Of a stretch of 64,000 bases of DNA, positions 9,614 through 18,111 are shown piece after piece; the first letter of the stretch is position 1, and every line of letters begins with the position of its first letter. This DNA is from Micromonospora narathiwatensis (GTDB lineage Bacteria > Actinomycetota > Actinomycetes > Mycobacteriales > Micromonosporaceae). Location of the stretch: positions 1,054,001 to 1,118,000 of the forward strand of contig NZ_LT594324.1 of assembly GCF_900089605.1 (NCBI RefSeq). Direction: 5' to 3'. The notes beneath the pieces are model-generated. The model made no database searches, was not told where the DNA came from, and saw nothing but the letters and a program-made list of their open reading frames with translations. The position numbers were made by a program, and so were the translations under genes.

Positions 9614-10902
9614 GTCAGGGGATGGGTTGGTCGGGCGGTGAGCAGGCAGGAGTCCCAGGAGCTGTTCGACACTGCTGCGGTACGGCAGCTCAGGGCGGCC
9701 AGGGCGACCCCGGCAGCGCCTTCAAGGAATCCCGGTCCTGCCGCCTTGGCGATCAGGGCGGCAGCCGTACGCCGAGGGCCCGCGCCTTCCTTATCGATCA
9801 TGTCGAGAAGGCGGGGGACCAGGGCATTGAGGCGTGCCGCGACCTCAGGCAGGGCGTCGTCGGCGGCGCGGCGAGCGATGTGCGCCAACCCCGCGTACCC
9901 GTGGCAGAGAGATGGGTCGGTGGTTGCGGCGAGCTGTTGCGGGTCGGCGAGAGCGCGTACGAGTGCGCATTCGGCAATCGTGCGACGGACCGGATCGTTC
10001 AACGCCAGCGCCGCGAGCTGCTGGGCGCGCGCCAGCCCTGTGGTGCCGTAGCACCAGGACGGGCGCTGGCGGCGGTGGACTTCCGCGCGGTTCGCCTGTA
10101 GCTGCGGTCTGGTGATCCAGTACGGCCAGATGGGGCCGGCGTCGGTCTCGCTGCGCCATCGGTCGAGCCAGGAGCAGATGGTCCCGATTGCTGCGAGCTG
10201 GCCGTCGACAACGACGCCCCGCAGAGCAGCGAGTGCCAGAAGGGTCATGGGCCCGGCGATGCCGTGTGCCATCCCGTTGTTGCCATGACCGCCAGGGAAC
10301 CGGGCGTCGGGACGCCCGGAGGGGCCGCTACCTGCCCACCAGCCTGGTAACACCTCGCCGGGCCGATGCAGGGGCTGTGTCAGTCGGACCAGGTACTCAA
10401 GTACGGCGCGAAGCTCCTGTCCAGCGGCCGCTCGGTGGAGCAGATACGCACCGATCCCGGTAAGCCCTCGGATCGCGTCGAACTCGGCCAGAGCCGGCAG
10501 CTTGCCGGCGTCGATACGGGCGTGCGCGGCGGCCACGCGTCGTCGGGCGTCGGCGGTGATCGCCTTGTCGGGGCCGTCCAACGCGTCGGCGTAAGCGCCG
10601 GGCTGGCGGGCGGCAGCGCAGGCGAGTACATGGGCCAGCGCGGGTGCGCCGTGGAAGGGGTGGCTGTGGGCGCCTGACGTTACCGGGCGGCTGGTAGCGG
10701 CGGTGAGCCAGTGATGGGCGCGTTGCCACGGTCTTAGCCCCGCCGCTGCCAGCTCCACGTGCAGCAATGCGATGCCCGGTACGCCGAGGGCGAGCGACTG
10801 CCGCCACCACGGTTGGTGGACCGGCAGACCGGCGGCGTCGGGATCGGCGAGCAGGTCGGCGACCGCGACGGCCAGCTGGTGGCCCTCGTACGCGGCGCTC
10901 AT
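9610..10902 (-). CDS. lanC: LanC-family lanthionine cyclase
   Basis: The ATG at 10902 overlaps the LanB stop (ATGA), giving a 430-aa protein of normal LanC length. The LanC toroid is recognisable from NNGMAHGIAGP, SWCYGTTG and LCHGYAG. The last two supply the Cys, Cys and His ligands of the catalytic zinc. The enzyme adds Cys thiols to dehydroalanine or dehydrobutyrine in the precursor to form (methyl)lanthionine rings. It lies between the dehydratase and the FxLD methyltransferase and is translationally coupled to both, consistent with one modification complex in the cytoplasm. Confidence 0.93.
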   Translation of the reverse strand: MSAAYEGHQLAVAVADLLADPDAAGLPVHQPWWRQSLALGVPGIALLHVELAAAGLRPWQRAHHWLTAATSRPVTSGAHSHPFHGAPALAHVLACAAARQPGAYADALDGPDKAITADARRRVAAAHARIDAGKLPALAEFDAIRGLTGIGAYLLHRAAAGQELRAVLEYLVRLTQPLHRPGEVLPGWWAGSGPSGRPDARFPGGHGNNGMAHGIAGPMTLLALAALRGVVVDGQLAAIGTICSWLDRWRSETDAGPIWPYWITRPQLQANRAEVHRRQRPSWCYGTTGLARAQQLAALALNDPVRRTIAECALVRALADPQQLAATTDPSLCHGYAGLAHIARRAADDALPEVAARLNALVPRLLDMIDKEGAGPRRTAAALIAKAAGPGFLEGAAGVALAALSCRTAAVSNSSWDSCLLTARPTHPLT

Positions 10903-13900
10903 GACCGGCACCGGGCGAAGTAGGCCAGGGCGGCGGCGCGGGCGAGGTACCGGCACTGGTCCTCGTCGTCGAAGTCGATGCCGACCGCGCGGATGTAGTG
11001 CGCGTGCATGAGCGAGCCGAGAACATCGTCGACGTCGGTGCCTCTTGTGTGCGGGCCGGGTAGATGGGTTTGGTACACGGCCAGGGCCACGTCACGGTTC
11101 TTCCAGGCGTCGACGATGGCGGTGCCGCCGGCGACCGCGCGCAGGGCCGCCCAGTCGTCGCCGGGGTGGGCGAGGCGGACGGCTTCGCGGAACAGCGGCC
11201 GGGGGACCGGCTGAGGCGCGGCGGCGGGCACGTGGTCGATCAGCCAGCGCATGCCGGCCTCGACGCTGCCGGTGTAGGCGACGGCGATGGCCGCGGTGTG
11301 TGCGGCGACCAGCGCCTGCCGGCTCGGACGTACTGGTTGGCGCAGTTGCGTCAGCACGGCGTGGGAATCGGCGATGAAGACCCCCTCGGCGGCCTGCATC
11401 GCGGGCCCGGATCCCCACCGGCCGGTCTCCGGGTAGGAGGTGGCGTACTGCACCTCCCGCAGCAGGCCGCGCTGGCGCAGGTCGTCGGCCCACGCGCTGA
11501 CGTGCTGCGCGGCCCGTCCGAACGCGGACGCGTCGGGGAGGGCGATACGCAGGCGTAGGTGCGGGTCGGGGTCACGGAAGCGGAGGAACCACCAGTCGGG
11601 CGGCGCGTCCCACTCGGCGAGCAGCCGGGGCAGGTGCTGGGCGAGCAGGAGATCCTGACGGCGGATATCCCCGTACAGCTTGGCGAGCAGGATCCGCGAG
11701 GTGGCCGGGCTCTGCCCCTGGTCGCGTCCAATGACGCGGGCCGGGGTCGGCGTGGGCAGCGGTGGCCAGGGCGGCGGCTCGGTGGCGCGTAGTGCCACGA
11801 TGACCTCGTGCGGACGGCCGCCGCACCACCCGAGATCCTCTGGAGTGGGTGCCTCCACGAGAACCGCTCGTGGCGCGGTGAGCAGATGGGTGCGCAGTAG
11901 GACCCGGTGCGCCTGCTCGTCGAGGTCCAAGGGCAGTCGACGGTCGGCCTCGACCAGGTGCACCAGGCGCGGCAACCGCCGGCGAGCTCGCCATTCGTCC
12001 AGCGCGTTGTCCCAGGCGTACCAGGGTTGGTGACGATCGGGCAGCTCGGCGGCCTCCAGCCGCCAGGTCGCTGGGGCCAGGATCGCCCGCCCGTACCGCA
12101 CCCGAGGCAGGAAGGGCAGCTTCGCCCGGGCGGCGGCACCCCAGTCGAAGGCCGTGACCTGGGCGCACTGGGCGCGCCCGAGCTCGATGAGGAACCGGGC
12201 CAGCGGCGGGGTGTGGGTTCGCAGGTTCAGCGCGTGCATCCCGACCGCCTCGATCCGGCGGCCGCGATCCGGCACCGCGAGGTACAGGCGTCGGCCGTCG
12301 CACCCCACCGCCAAGTCGTCAACAGTGAGCACCGACCGGCTCGGCCACCGGTGCTCGGCGAGGCTGATCACCGTCGGCAGCACCTGAGCGGCGCGTGCGA
12401 CGTGCGCGGTAGCGGGATCCAGCGGCGGGAACGACACCTGGGCGGGCACGGTGTTCCGGTCTGCGGCGGGCAGGCCGGTCAAGCCGGCGGCGAACCTTCC
12501 GGCGTCGAGAGGCCTCAGCACGCTGAGGAACCGGCCCGTGAGCCCGCCGGCCGCCCGGGAAACCGAGGTGACTTCGATCGTGAACCTGCCGCGCTCCAGG
12601 TCCCGCTCGTCGGCGGCCTGCACGCGTACGCACGCCTCCAGATGTGGAGGTAGGCGTAGCCGCCGCGGGCCCAGCTCCAGCTGTCCGATTAGCGCTTCGT
12701 CGAGGACGACCTCACTGGCGCCGTCCAGTGCGGCTCGCTGTGCCACGCCGAGCAACATCTCGTCGCGCCGAGACATCGGAGAACGAGGATCCGTGTCCGG
12801 GCTGCCCGGGTAGCCGTCCGGCAGGCCGATGCCGCTGTCCGGGTCGACGACCTCCCGTAACGGCACCAGCGAGCCGATCCCGTAGCGCTCGTAGAAGCGC
12901 TGGTGATAGGCCCGCCACGCGCCGGTGCCGTACGGGTAGGCGCTCAACCGGGTCAGCACCAGCGCGGCGCGTTCCACCTCCCGCGCCACCTGATCGGGGA
13001 GCGTCACCGAGGCGTCCAATCGGAGATCCACCGCGAGCGGCTCGTTCTCGGAGAGTGCGAGGCTGCGCATCCGAGACGCCACCAGCCCCCGGGCCGCTGG
13101 GGCGTCGTCCGGCTGCGCCGTGTTGTGCCGTTGCAGCCCAGCGTGGATCTCTTCAAGAGCGGCAACCACGCGAGCGACGGGCGTAACCGTTCCGGCGCCG
13201 ATGTCCTCGAGTTGGCGCACCAGGTACCGCAGGGCGTCCGGCTCGGTGCTGGGAGCGTGAAGGCTCGTGATGAGAGCGCGGTGCGCGATCAACTCGGTGA
13301 GCATCGCCATGACGACTGCCGCCGACGCCTGCGGGAAGCTTTCACGGAGCTGTGAGGCGAGGACTTCTACCCGGATCGGGCTGTGGGCCGCTTTGATGGC
13401 GGCGCGTACGGGTGCCGAGTGACGCAGGGAAACCTCCACCGCGCCCAGCTGCCCGTCGTGTCCGGGTTGCTGCTGGTAGGGGACGATCAGCCGGTCGTCG
13501 CGGACCGTCATCGTGCTGTTCGCGACCAACGGTAGGCGGGACAGCAGCTCCGGGCACCCTTCGAGATGGGTGATCACGTCGTCGAGCCAGGCGGCGCTCG
13601 CCCGGGCGACGGCCTGATGTGACGAGCCCCAACGGGTGGGTGCTCGCGATCCGAACGCGGCAGGTGCCACGCCGGCGAGGAGCCCGAACGGCGTGGGGCG
13701 GCCCAGCAGGCGCTGCGCGTACCGGACGATGGCGAGGACCGTTCGCCGTGCCTCCCGTACGGAACAGGGCTCACCCGCGCAGAGCCTGCCGACCTGCTGC
13801 GCGAGCACCGGGCTGGAAAGGGCGACTGCCTCGGCCACGGCCCCGATGGCCCAGACCTGTCGTAGCCAGGCGACCCAGGACGTCACGAGGTCAGCGCGGG

Positions 13901-14009
13901 GTTTGGTCAGATCTGGCCACGGGGGCAGCTTGATCTCCGGATGGGCGACGGCCCGGACAAGCGCCGTGTCCATCGACCGGTAGGCGGGGGAATCCCCGGA
14001 ACGGCTCAC
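10899..14009 (-). CDS. lanB: full-length class I lantibiotic dehydratase (LanB)
   Basis: The start was set at the GTG at 14009 because a strong Shine-Dalgarno (GAGGTGATC) sits just upstream; an upstream ATG at 14060 is in frame but lacks one. The 1036-aa protein has the N-terminal glutamylation domain (for example LLGRPTPFGLLAGV, which holds the conserved PFG segment) and the C-terminal SpaB_C elimination domain (WWFLRFRDPDPHLRLRI). It should use glutamyl-tRNA to activate Ser/Thr of the precursor and eliminate glutamate to give dehydroamino acids. It is separated from the precursor gene by a GC hairpin at 14039-14074 and is the first gene of the coupled modification block. Confidence 0.93.
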   Translation of the reverse strand: MSRSGDSPAYRSMDTALVRAVAHPEIKLPPWPDLTKPRADLVTSWVAWLRQVWAIGAVAEAVALSSPVLAQQVGRLCAGEPCSVREARRTVLAIVRYAQRLLGRPTPFGLLAGVAPAAFGSRAPTRWGSSHQAVARASAAWLDDVITHLEGCPELLSRLPLVANSTMTVRDDRLIVPYQQQPGHDGQLGAVEVSLRHSAPVRAAIKAAHSPIRVEVLASQLRESFPQASAAVVMAMLTELIAHRALITSLHAPSTEPDALRYLVRQLEDIGAGTVTPVARVVAALEEIHAGLQRHNTAQPDDAPAARGLVASRMRSLALSENEPLAVDLRLDASVTLPDQVAREVERAALVLTRLSAYPYGTGAWRAYHQRFYERYGIGSLVPLREVVDPDSGIGLPDGYPGSPDTDPRSPMSRRDEMLLGVAQRAALDGASEVVLDEALIGQLELGPRRLRLPPHLEACVRVQAADERDLERGRFTIEVTSVSRAAGGLTGRFLSVLRPLDAGRFAAGLTGLPAADRNTVPAQVSFPPLDPATAHVARAAQVLPTVISLAEHRWPSRSVLTVDDLAVGCDGRRLYLAVPDRGRRIEAVGMHALNLRTHTPPLARFLIELGRAQCAQVTAFDWGAAARAKLPFLPRVRYGRAILAPATWRLEAAELPDRHQPWYAWDNALDEWRARRRLPRLVHLVEADRRLPLDLDEQAHRVLLRTHLLTAPRAVLVEAPTPEDLGWCGGRPHEVIVALRATEPPPWPPLPTPTPARVIGRDQGQSPATSRILLAKLYGDIRRQDLLLAQHLPRLLAEWDAPPDWWFLRFRDPDPHLRLRIALPDASAFGRAAQHVSAWADDLRQRGLLREVQYATSYPETGRWGSGPAMQAAEGVFIADSHAVLTQLRQPVRPSRQALVAAHTAAIAVAYTGSVEAGMRWLIDHVPAAAPQPVPRPLFREAVRLAHPGDDWAALRAVAGGTAIVDAWKNRDVALAVYQTHLPGPHTRGTDVDDVLGSLMHAHYIRAVGIDFDDEDQCRYLARAAALAYFARCRS

Positions 14010-14038
14010 GTGATCACCTCGGCGAGACAGGGGGTACC

Positions 14039-14074
14039 GGCCGGCGCCGGCGCTTGCCACAACGCCGGCCGGCC
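14039..14074 (-). terminator. GC hairpin between precursor and lanB
   Basis: A GC stem of 12 pairs with one 2-nt bulge and a 10-nt loop, about 17 nt after the precursor stop. There is no T tract. In many lanthipeptide operons a hairpin after lanA acts as a partial terminator or RNA stabiliser, so that the precursor is expressed above the enzymes. That role is inferred here. Confidence 0.6.
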
Positions 14075-14090
14075 TTGTGGAGCCCGTAGA

Positions 14091-14249
14091 TCAGGCGACG
14101 TTGGTGGTGCAGGCGGTGCAGGTGCTGCCGCAGCCGTCATCGGTCAGATTGACCAGACCGGCGACGTCCGCCACCTCCAGCAGGCTGACGTCGAGGTCGA
14201 ACTCGTCGTCGCTGCCGGTCTCGCTCAGCTCCAGAGTTCCGTTTGCCAT
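14091..14249 (-). CDS. lanA: FxLD-family lanthipeptide precursor (52 aa)
   Basis: Found by reading the minus strand upstream of lanB. The ATG at 14249 has AGGAGG five bases upstream. The 52-aa product has an acidic leader with the diagnostic F17-D18-L19-D20 motif followed by VSLLEVADVAG. The C-terminal core LTDDGCGSTCTACTTNVA has Cys at 40, 44 and 47 and Ser/Thr at 36, 42, 43, 45, 48 and 49. This is the expected substrate for the adjacent LanB and LanC, with up to three lanthionine-type rings. The D38-G39 pair directly before the first Cys is a plausible target for the PIMT-like methyltransferase. The leader cleavage site and ring pattern cannot be read from sequence, and no dedicated protease or ABC exporter is visible in the operon. 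Confidence 0.93.
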   Translation of the reverse strand: MANGTLELSETGSDDEFDLDVSLLEVADVAGLVNLTDDGCGSTCTACTTNVA

Positions 14250-14270
14250 GGGTGCCTCCTTCTCGAAGTT

Positions 14271-14293
14271 CCGCGGGCCGTCGTGGCCCGCGG
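14271..14293 (-). promoter_or_regulatory. perfect 9-bp stem-loop in lanA 5' region
   Basis: Arms CCGCGGGCC and GGCCCGCGG with a 5-nt loop. It sits about 10 nt upstream of the lanA Shine-Dalgarno and 93 nt after the upstream stop codon. It could end the transcript of the two small upstream genes or stabilise the lanA leader RNA. Confidence 0.55.
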
Positions 14294-14385
14294 CGAAGCT
14301 CGGCGGCCGCCGCCGCTCTGGGGCGACCGCCGCTACCGCCGAATCAGGCGGAGACCGAGGTGTCGATCGCTCAGCGGGCTGGCCG

Positions 14386-14715
14386 CTACCGCATGCGGAT
14401 GACCACCGTGTCGTCGCAGGCGGAGGTGGTTGCCGGTTGCACCAGCCGAAGGGGTGCGGGCCGACGATTGCGAGCGGATGCTCGGCCAGCTGAGGGAGCC
14501 GCCCTCGGGTAGGTAGCGATGACCCGCGCGGCCCAGGAGTGGTACTCGCAGGGGAAAGGCTTGAGCTGGCGAAAGTAGACGTGGCAGCCCAGGCAGAAGC
14601 CGTCGTCGTCCCGATGGATGTCCAGGACCACGCGCGCGGTCGCGAGGAAATCGCTGTCCGGGTGGGCCTGCGGAGCCTGGGCGTACTGGCTTTCGTTCAT
14701 GCCGGCGGCCTTCAT
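14386..14715 (-). CDS. small Cys/His protein, possible metal site
   Basis: 109 aa from the ATG at 14715, which overlaps the preceding stop (ATGA). A compact central motif F-C41-L-G-C44-H45, then C56 and H59 (PCEYHSW), looks like a zinc or iron binding site. The rest is a helical N-terminus (SDFLATARVVLDIH) and a variable tail. It lies directly upstream of the lanthipeptide precursor and is coupled to another small gene, so it may belong to the cluster as a regulator or accessory protein. I do not recognise a named family. Confidence 0.65.
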   Translation of the reverse strand: MKAAGMNESQYAQAPQAHPDSDFLATARVVLDIHRDDDGFCLGCHVYFRQLKPFPCEYHSWAARVIATYPRAAPSAGRASARNRRPAPLRLVQPATTSACDDTVVIRMR

Positions 14716-14957
14716 GGCGAGGTTCTCTTCTCGGAGTCGCCGACCTCGCCGTCGATCCAGACCAGCTCGGCGTCGTGGATGAGCTCGCAATGGGTCGCTC
14801 TGCTGCAGACGGCAACCGCCTCGCCGTCGACCCCGACGGAGACGGCGGATCCGTTGGGCAGCTCGATACCCCAGGCGACTACTGCTGGGCTGTCATCGCC
14901 GTCGGCGTACCTGGCGAGGGCGAACCGGCGAGGGACGGTCAGGTGTTGTCCGATCAT
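14712..14957 (-). CDS. small hypothetical protein, 81 aa
   Basis: The start was chosen at the ATG at 14957, which has AGGAG seven bases upstream; longer upstream open frame lacks a ribosome site. The sequence (MIGQHLTVPRRFALARYADG, then PNGSAVSVGVDGEAVAVC) suggests a small beta-rich fold. It is coupled to the Cys/His gene by an ATGA overlap and is transcribed toward the lanthipeptide precursor, divergently from the XRE regulator. Function unknown. Confidence 0.6.
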   Translation of the reverse strand: MIGQHLTVPRRFALARYADGDDSPAVVAWGIELPNGSAVSVGVDGEAVAVCSRATHCELIHDAELVWIDGEVGDSEKRTSP

Positions 14958-15533
14958 GAGTCGCTCCTGTGGAGGGGCGGTACGCGGTGCCAGTGAACTG
15001 CTCGGCGTAGGGGCGGACGCTGGCGGGACTGTCCGCGATGGCGTGCCGGCGAGTTCTGGCACCGGCACGCCACCACGGCACCGGCGGTCCGGCTCGGGAA
15101 AGCGCGGGGGACGACGATCCCGAGCGACACGGATCTCCGGCAAGCGCGGGCGGGAGCGCTAACGACGTCTCGGGTCAACGTCAGCTCCAGCCGCGCATTG
15201 GTCCGAGGCGAGCGGGCCTCCTGCACAGCACCCACCCCGAACCCGTCCTGGCCAGCCTGTTGATGGCGGTCGCCACCCTTTATGAGAGTCAGCCTCGGAG
15301 CTTGCTCAGCTTCGGTCGCCGAACCCTGTTGCAGGACCCGGAGGCGGTGACGGCTTCTGACTGGCATGCCAACGACCTTGGCCGATGCCGCTACCGGCAG
15401 CTAGCCAGCGATGAGCGCCCCACGATGGGCTTCTCATCGTGAGATGGCGGGCCGAAGGCCCAGCGGCAGGGCGGACATCCTGCACGGAGCCGACTACTCT
15501 GCGCAGTATCCGCAGTAGGAGGGAGTGGCATCC
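14958..15533. promoter_or_regulatory. divergent control region of lanthipeptide genes and XRE regulator
   Basis: 576 bp without a convincing gene; open frames here have no ribosome site or recognisable product. It must hold the promoters for the small-gene/lanA side (minus) and the XRE gene (plus). Near the XRE start is a perfect palindrome CTGCGCAG (15499-15506) and a direct repeat CGCAGTA at 15502-15508 and 15511-15517, immediately before the AGGAGG ribosome site. These are operator candidates for autoregulation. Confidence 0.5.
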
Positions 15534-16907
15534 ATGCAGCGGATCGTCAGGCCGCAGTGGTGGCGCGACGGCGTTTACCGCGGCGTTGCCGTGCGCGTAC
15601 ACCTTGCTCGCCACGACATCGGAGCGGTTTTCGGCTTCCTGAAGGAACGCGGCTTCAGCTGGTCGGCGATCGCGACCGCAACCGGGCTGGGCGCGAGCCG
15701 GGTCTCGGAGATCGCTTCCGGTCGTCGCATCGTCACCGATTACGCGGTGCTGGAGCGAATCGCGGAAGGGCTGAACATCCCGCGCCACTACATGGGGCTC
15801 GCCCTCGACGAACAGGCTCGCCACCATCGGCAGGACTCCCCGTCCGACCAGGCCAGGTCCCTCGCGCCGATCGACCACCGAGAGTTGCTCGGCGTCGTCG
15901 CAAGCATCGCGGTCGGCGCAATACCTGCCGACGTGCAGCGGTGGCTGCCCAGCTCCCAGGAGATCGTCGTCCCGGCCATCGTCGGTCGGGACGAGGTGGC
16001 CACCGTTCGTGCTGTGACCGCCTTCCACCGGCGTCTCGACGCAGCTGCCGGAGGCGGCCGGTGCCTGCAATCCGCACGCGGATACGTGGCGTGGGCGACG
16101 CAGCTCCTACAGATGAAATGCGCCGATGCGGTTGCTGCCGACCTGCGGGCTGCCCTTGCTGAGCTGCACAACCTCGTCGGCTGGGTAGCGCACGATCTCG
16201 ACGATCACGACATGGCCCGCCGCCATCTCACCCAGAGCCTCGTCCTGGCGCGGCAGACCGACTCGCTGCCGCTGCTGGCCAACACCCTGTATCGCCTCGG
16301 GCGGGTCAGCCTGCACCAGGAACAGCCCGCCGAAGCGCTGCAACTGTTCGGCCTTGGGCAACTCGCGGCACAGCAAGCCGGCTGTCACGCGAGCGTCGCC
16401 ATCCTGCACGCCAACACCGCCTGGGCCTACGCGCTCCTCGGTGCCGACCATCAAGTCGTCGACAGCTTGACCCGTGCGCGAGGCGAGCTCGAGCAGGCAG
16501 ACCTGGACACCGCACCGGCCTGGACCCACTTCGCGCTGACCGAGGCAGACGTGCACGGAATCTCCGCCGTCGTCTACTCGGCCCTCGCTCGCCACCCCGA
16601 GCACGTGCGCTACGTCGACCGCGCCGCCGAGCACTCGCACCAAGCGGTGCGGCTACGCCAGCCTCAAGATCGTCGATCCTATATCTTCGACACGATCTCC
16701 GTCGCCACGGCGAGTATCCTGGCCGGTGATCTCGCTACCGCTGGCGAGTACGGGATGAAGGCGGTGGGGCTGATGGCGGATGGGATGCGATCGGCTCGCG
16801 TCAACGATCGTCTGAACGCACTGTGGGAGCTCGCCGCACGGCAGGCCGATCGGGAGCCGGCGCTCGCCGCTCTCGGCAGCCGGATCGCGGAGCTGCAGGC
16901 GGTCTGA
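15534..16907 (+). CDS. XRE-type HTH regulator with helical-repeat sensor domain
   Basis: The ATG at 15534 is preferred (GGGAG upstream); a GTG at 15525 is also in frame but too close to the AGGAGG. An HTH lies at about 28-90 (FSWSAIATATGLGASRVSEIASG, with the recognition helix around ASRVSEIASGRR). About 350 residues of TPR-like helices follow (for example LLANTLYRLGRVSLHQEQPAE and ALQLFGLGQLAAQQAG). This layout is common in actinobacterial transcription regulators that sense a small molecule or peptide through the repeat domain. It is divergent from the lanthipeptide-side genes and its stop overlaps the next start (TGATG). It is the best candidate for pathway control, which is an inference from position. 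Confidence 0.8.
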   Translation: MQRIVRPQWWRDGVYRGVAVRVHLARHDIGAVFGFLKERGFSWSAIATATGLGASRVSEIASGRRIVTDYAVLERIAEGLNIPRHYMGLALDEQARHHRQDSPSDQARSLAPIDHRELLGVVASIAVGAIPADVQRWLPSSQEIVVPAIVGRDEVATVRAVTAFHRRLDAAAGGGRCLQSARGYVAWATQLLQMKCADAVAADLRAALAELHNLVGWVAHDLDDHDMARRHLTQSLVLARQTDSLPLLANTLYRLGRVSLHQEQPAEALQLFGLGQLAAQQAGCHASVAILHANTAWAYALLGADHQVVDSLTRARGELEQADLDTAPAWTHFALTEADVHGISAVVYSALARHPEHVRYVDRAAEHSHQAVRLRQPQDRRSYIFDTISVATASILAGDLATAGEYGMKAVGLMADGMRSARVNDRLNALWELAARQADREPALAALGSRIAELQAV

Positions 16908-17884
16908 TGACCACCGCGCTCAGCGAAGCCATCGCGCAGGAGCTCCGTGTCCATCTGAACGACGTCTGTGCCCAGATCGGCGTCGACCCGGATGGCGCAA
17001 GCCTCGTCAAGTACACGATGAACGCTGTGTTCGTGGCGCCGCCACTCGTGATCCGACTTGCTGCCGGCTCGCATGCTGCGACGCTCGCCCACCGGGTGGT
17101 GTCGGTTGCGGCATGCCTTGAGATGGCCGGCAGGCCGGCCGTGCGTCTTGCCCCCGGTATCGCTGCTCAACCGTTCTTCAGCGGGGACTGGGTAGCCACC
17201 GCATGGCGTTACGTACCGACTGTCAGCGACGAGCCCAAGCCAGTCGACCTGGCCGCGCCGCTCCGGGCCCTTCACAGCCTTGACCGGCTCGATGTAGCGC
17301 TACCGCGCTGGTCGCCTATTGGGAAGTTTCGTCGGCGCCTCGACGCTGCCGCAGCGCTAGCGCACGAGGAAGCCGCCGAGCTGGAGCGGTGGTCGAGAAC
17401 GAAGCTGGGGATCGGGGCTGCTGACCTCCTGCGGGAGCTTCGTTTGCGCTGCGACCAGGCAGAAGAGGATCTCGATCGGGTCGCGTGGCAGCTGCCGCCA
17501 GGCGTCATCCACGGGGATGCCCACACCGGGAACGTCCTCCTCCCTGCCGCAGGTTACGGCGCGGTCGCCCGCCCAGAGCCGCTGCTGTGCGACTTGGACG
17601 GCGTGTGTATTGGCCCGCGGGAGTGGGATCTCGTACCAACCGCCCACGGCGCCACCCGCTTCGGTCGCTCACCTGCCGACTATCAGGAGTTCGTCGAGGT
17701 CTATGGGTTCGACATCACTGCGTGGGCAGGCTGGCCGGTCTTGCGCCGCGTTCGGGAGCTGCAGCTGGTTACCAGTACCATCGACTCCCTCGCTGGCCGT
17801 CCTGACGTAGCTCGTGAGTTGGCGCACCGACTTCGATCGCTTCTCTCCGACGATCTTGACGTCAAGTGGCGCCGCTACCAGTAG
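16907..17884 (+). CDS. APH-family phosphotransferase
   Basis: The start is the ATG at 16907, coupled to the regulator by TGATG. The 325-aa protein has the kinase-like APH/choline-kinase fold. The catalytic loop is HGDAHTGN (202-209, Asp204) and a metal-binding segment follows (LLCDLDGVCIGPREWDL). The family phosphorylates aminoglycosides, homoserine, choline and other small molecules, and the substrate here is unknown. Such kinases are often paired with XRE/TPR regulators in actinomycetes, so it may modify the signal sensed by the regulator rather than confer resistance. Confidence 0.8.
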   Translation: MTTALSEAIAQELRVHLNDVCAQIGVDPDGASLVKYTMNAVFVAPPLVIRLAAGSHAATLAHRVVSVAACLEMAGRPAVRLAPGIAAQPFFSGDWVATAWRYVPTVSDEPKPVDLAAPLRALHSLDRLDVALPRWSPIGKFRRRLDAAAALAHEEAAELERWSRTKLGIGAADLLRELRLRCDQAEEDLDRVAWQLPPGVIHGDAHTGNVLLPAAGYGAVARPEPLLCDLDGVCIGPREWDLVPTAHGATRFGRSPADYQEFVEVYGFDITAWAGWPVLRRVRELQLVTSTIDSLAGRPDVARELAHRLRSLLSDDLDVKWRRYQ

Positions 17885-18057
17885 TGCCTGTGTAGCTCAG
17901 TTGGCTACCGGTAGTCAGGGAATGGACAGAAGCCGCCATGCTGGGTTGAGCGAGCTTGGGGCCGACGGCAGGTTGCGCAGGCGGAGACAGCGGGGCCGAG
18001 GCCGACACGCCCGTCAAGACGCGTAGCAAGGCCGGCGCAATCTGGACGAAGAGATGC

Positions 18058-18091
18058 GCGCCCGTCGGCAGCAGCAGCCGCCGACGGGCGC
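18058..18091 (-). terminator. 12-bp perfect hairpin downstream of the DUF499 gene
   Basis: Arms GCGCCCGTCGGC and GCCGACGGGCGC with a 10-nt loop, beginning about 20 nt after the DUF499 stop. It probably ends the four-gene defence operon and separates it from the phosphotransferase gene that points toward it. The tail is only weakly T-rich. Confidence 0.65.
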
Positions 18092-18111
18092 ACCTGGCCC
18101 AGGTCCCGCGC

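Noticed and set aside
14010..14060. Longer N-terminus for LanB from the ATG at 14060
   Set aside because: The GTG at 14009 has a near-ideal ribosome site, and the extra segment would run through the hairpin region.
17888..17910. tRNA-like D-arm sequence TGTAGCTCAGTTGGCTA after the phosphotransferase gene
   Set aside because: No anticodon arm, T-arm or acceptor partner follows, and its 5' end cannot pair with the tRNA-like 3' end at 52.9 kb. It is too short to call a tRNA or an attachment site.
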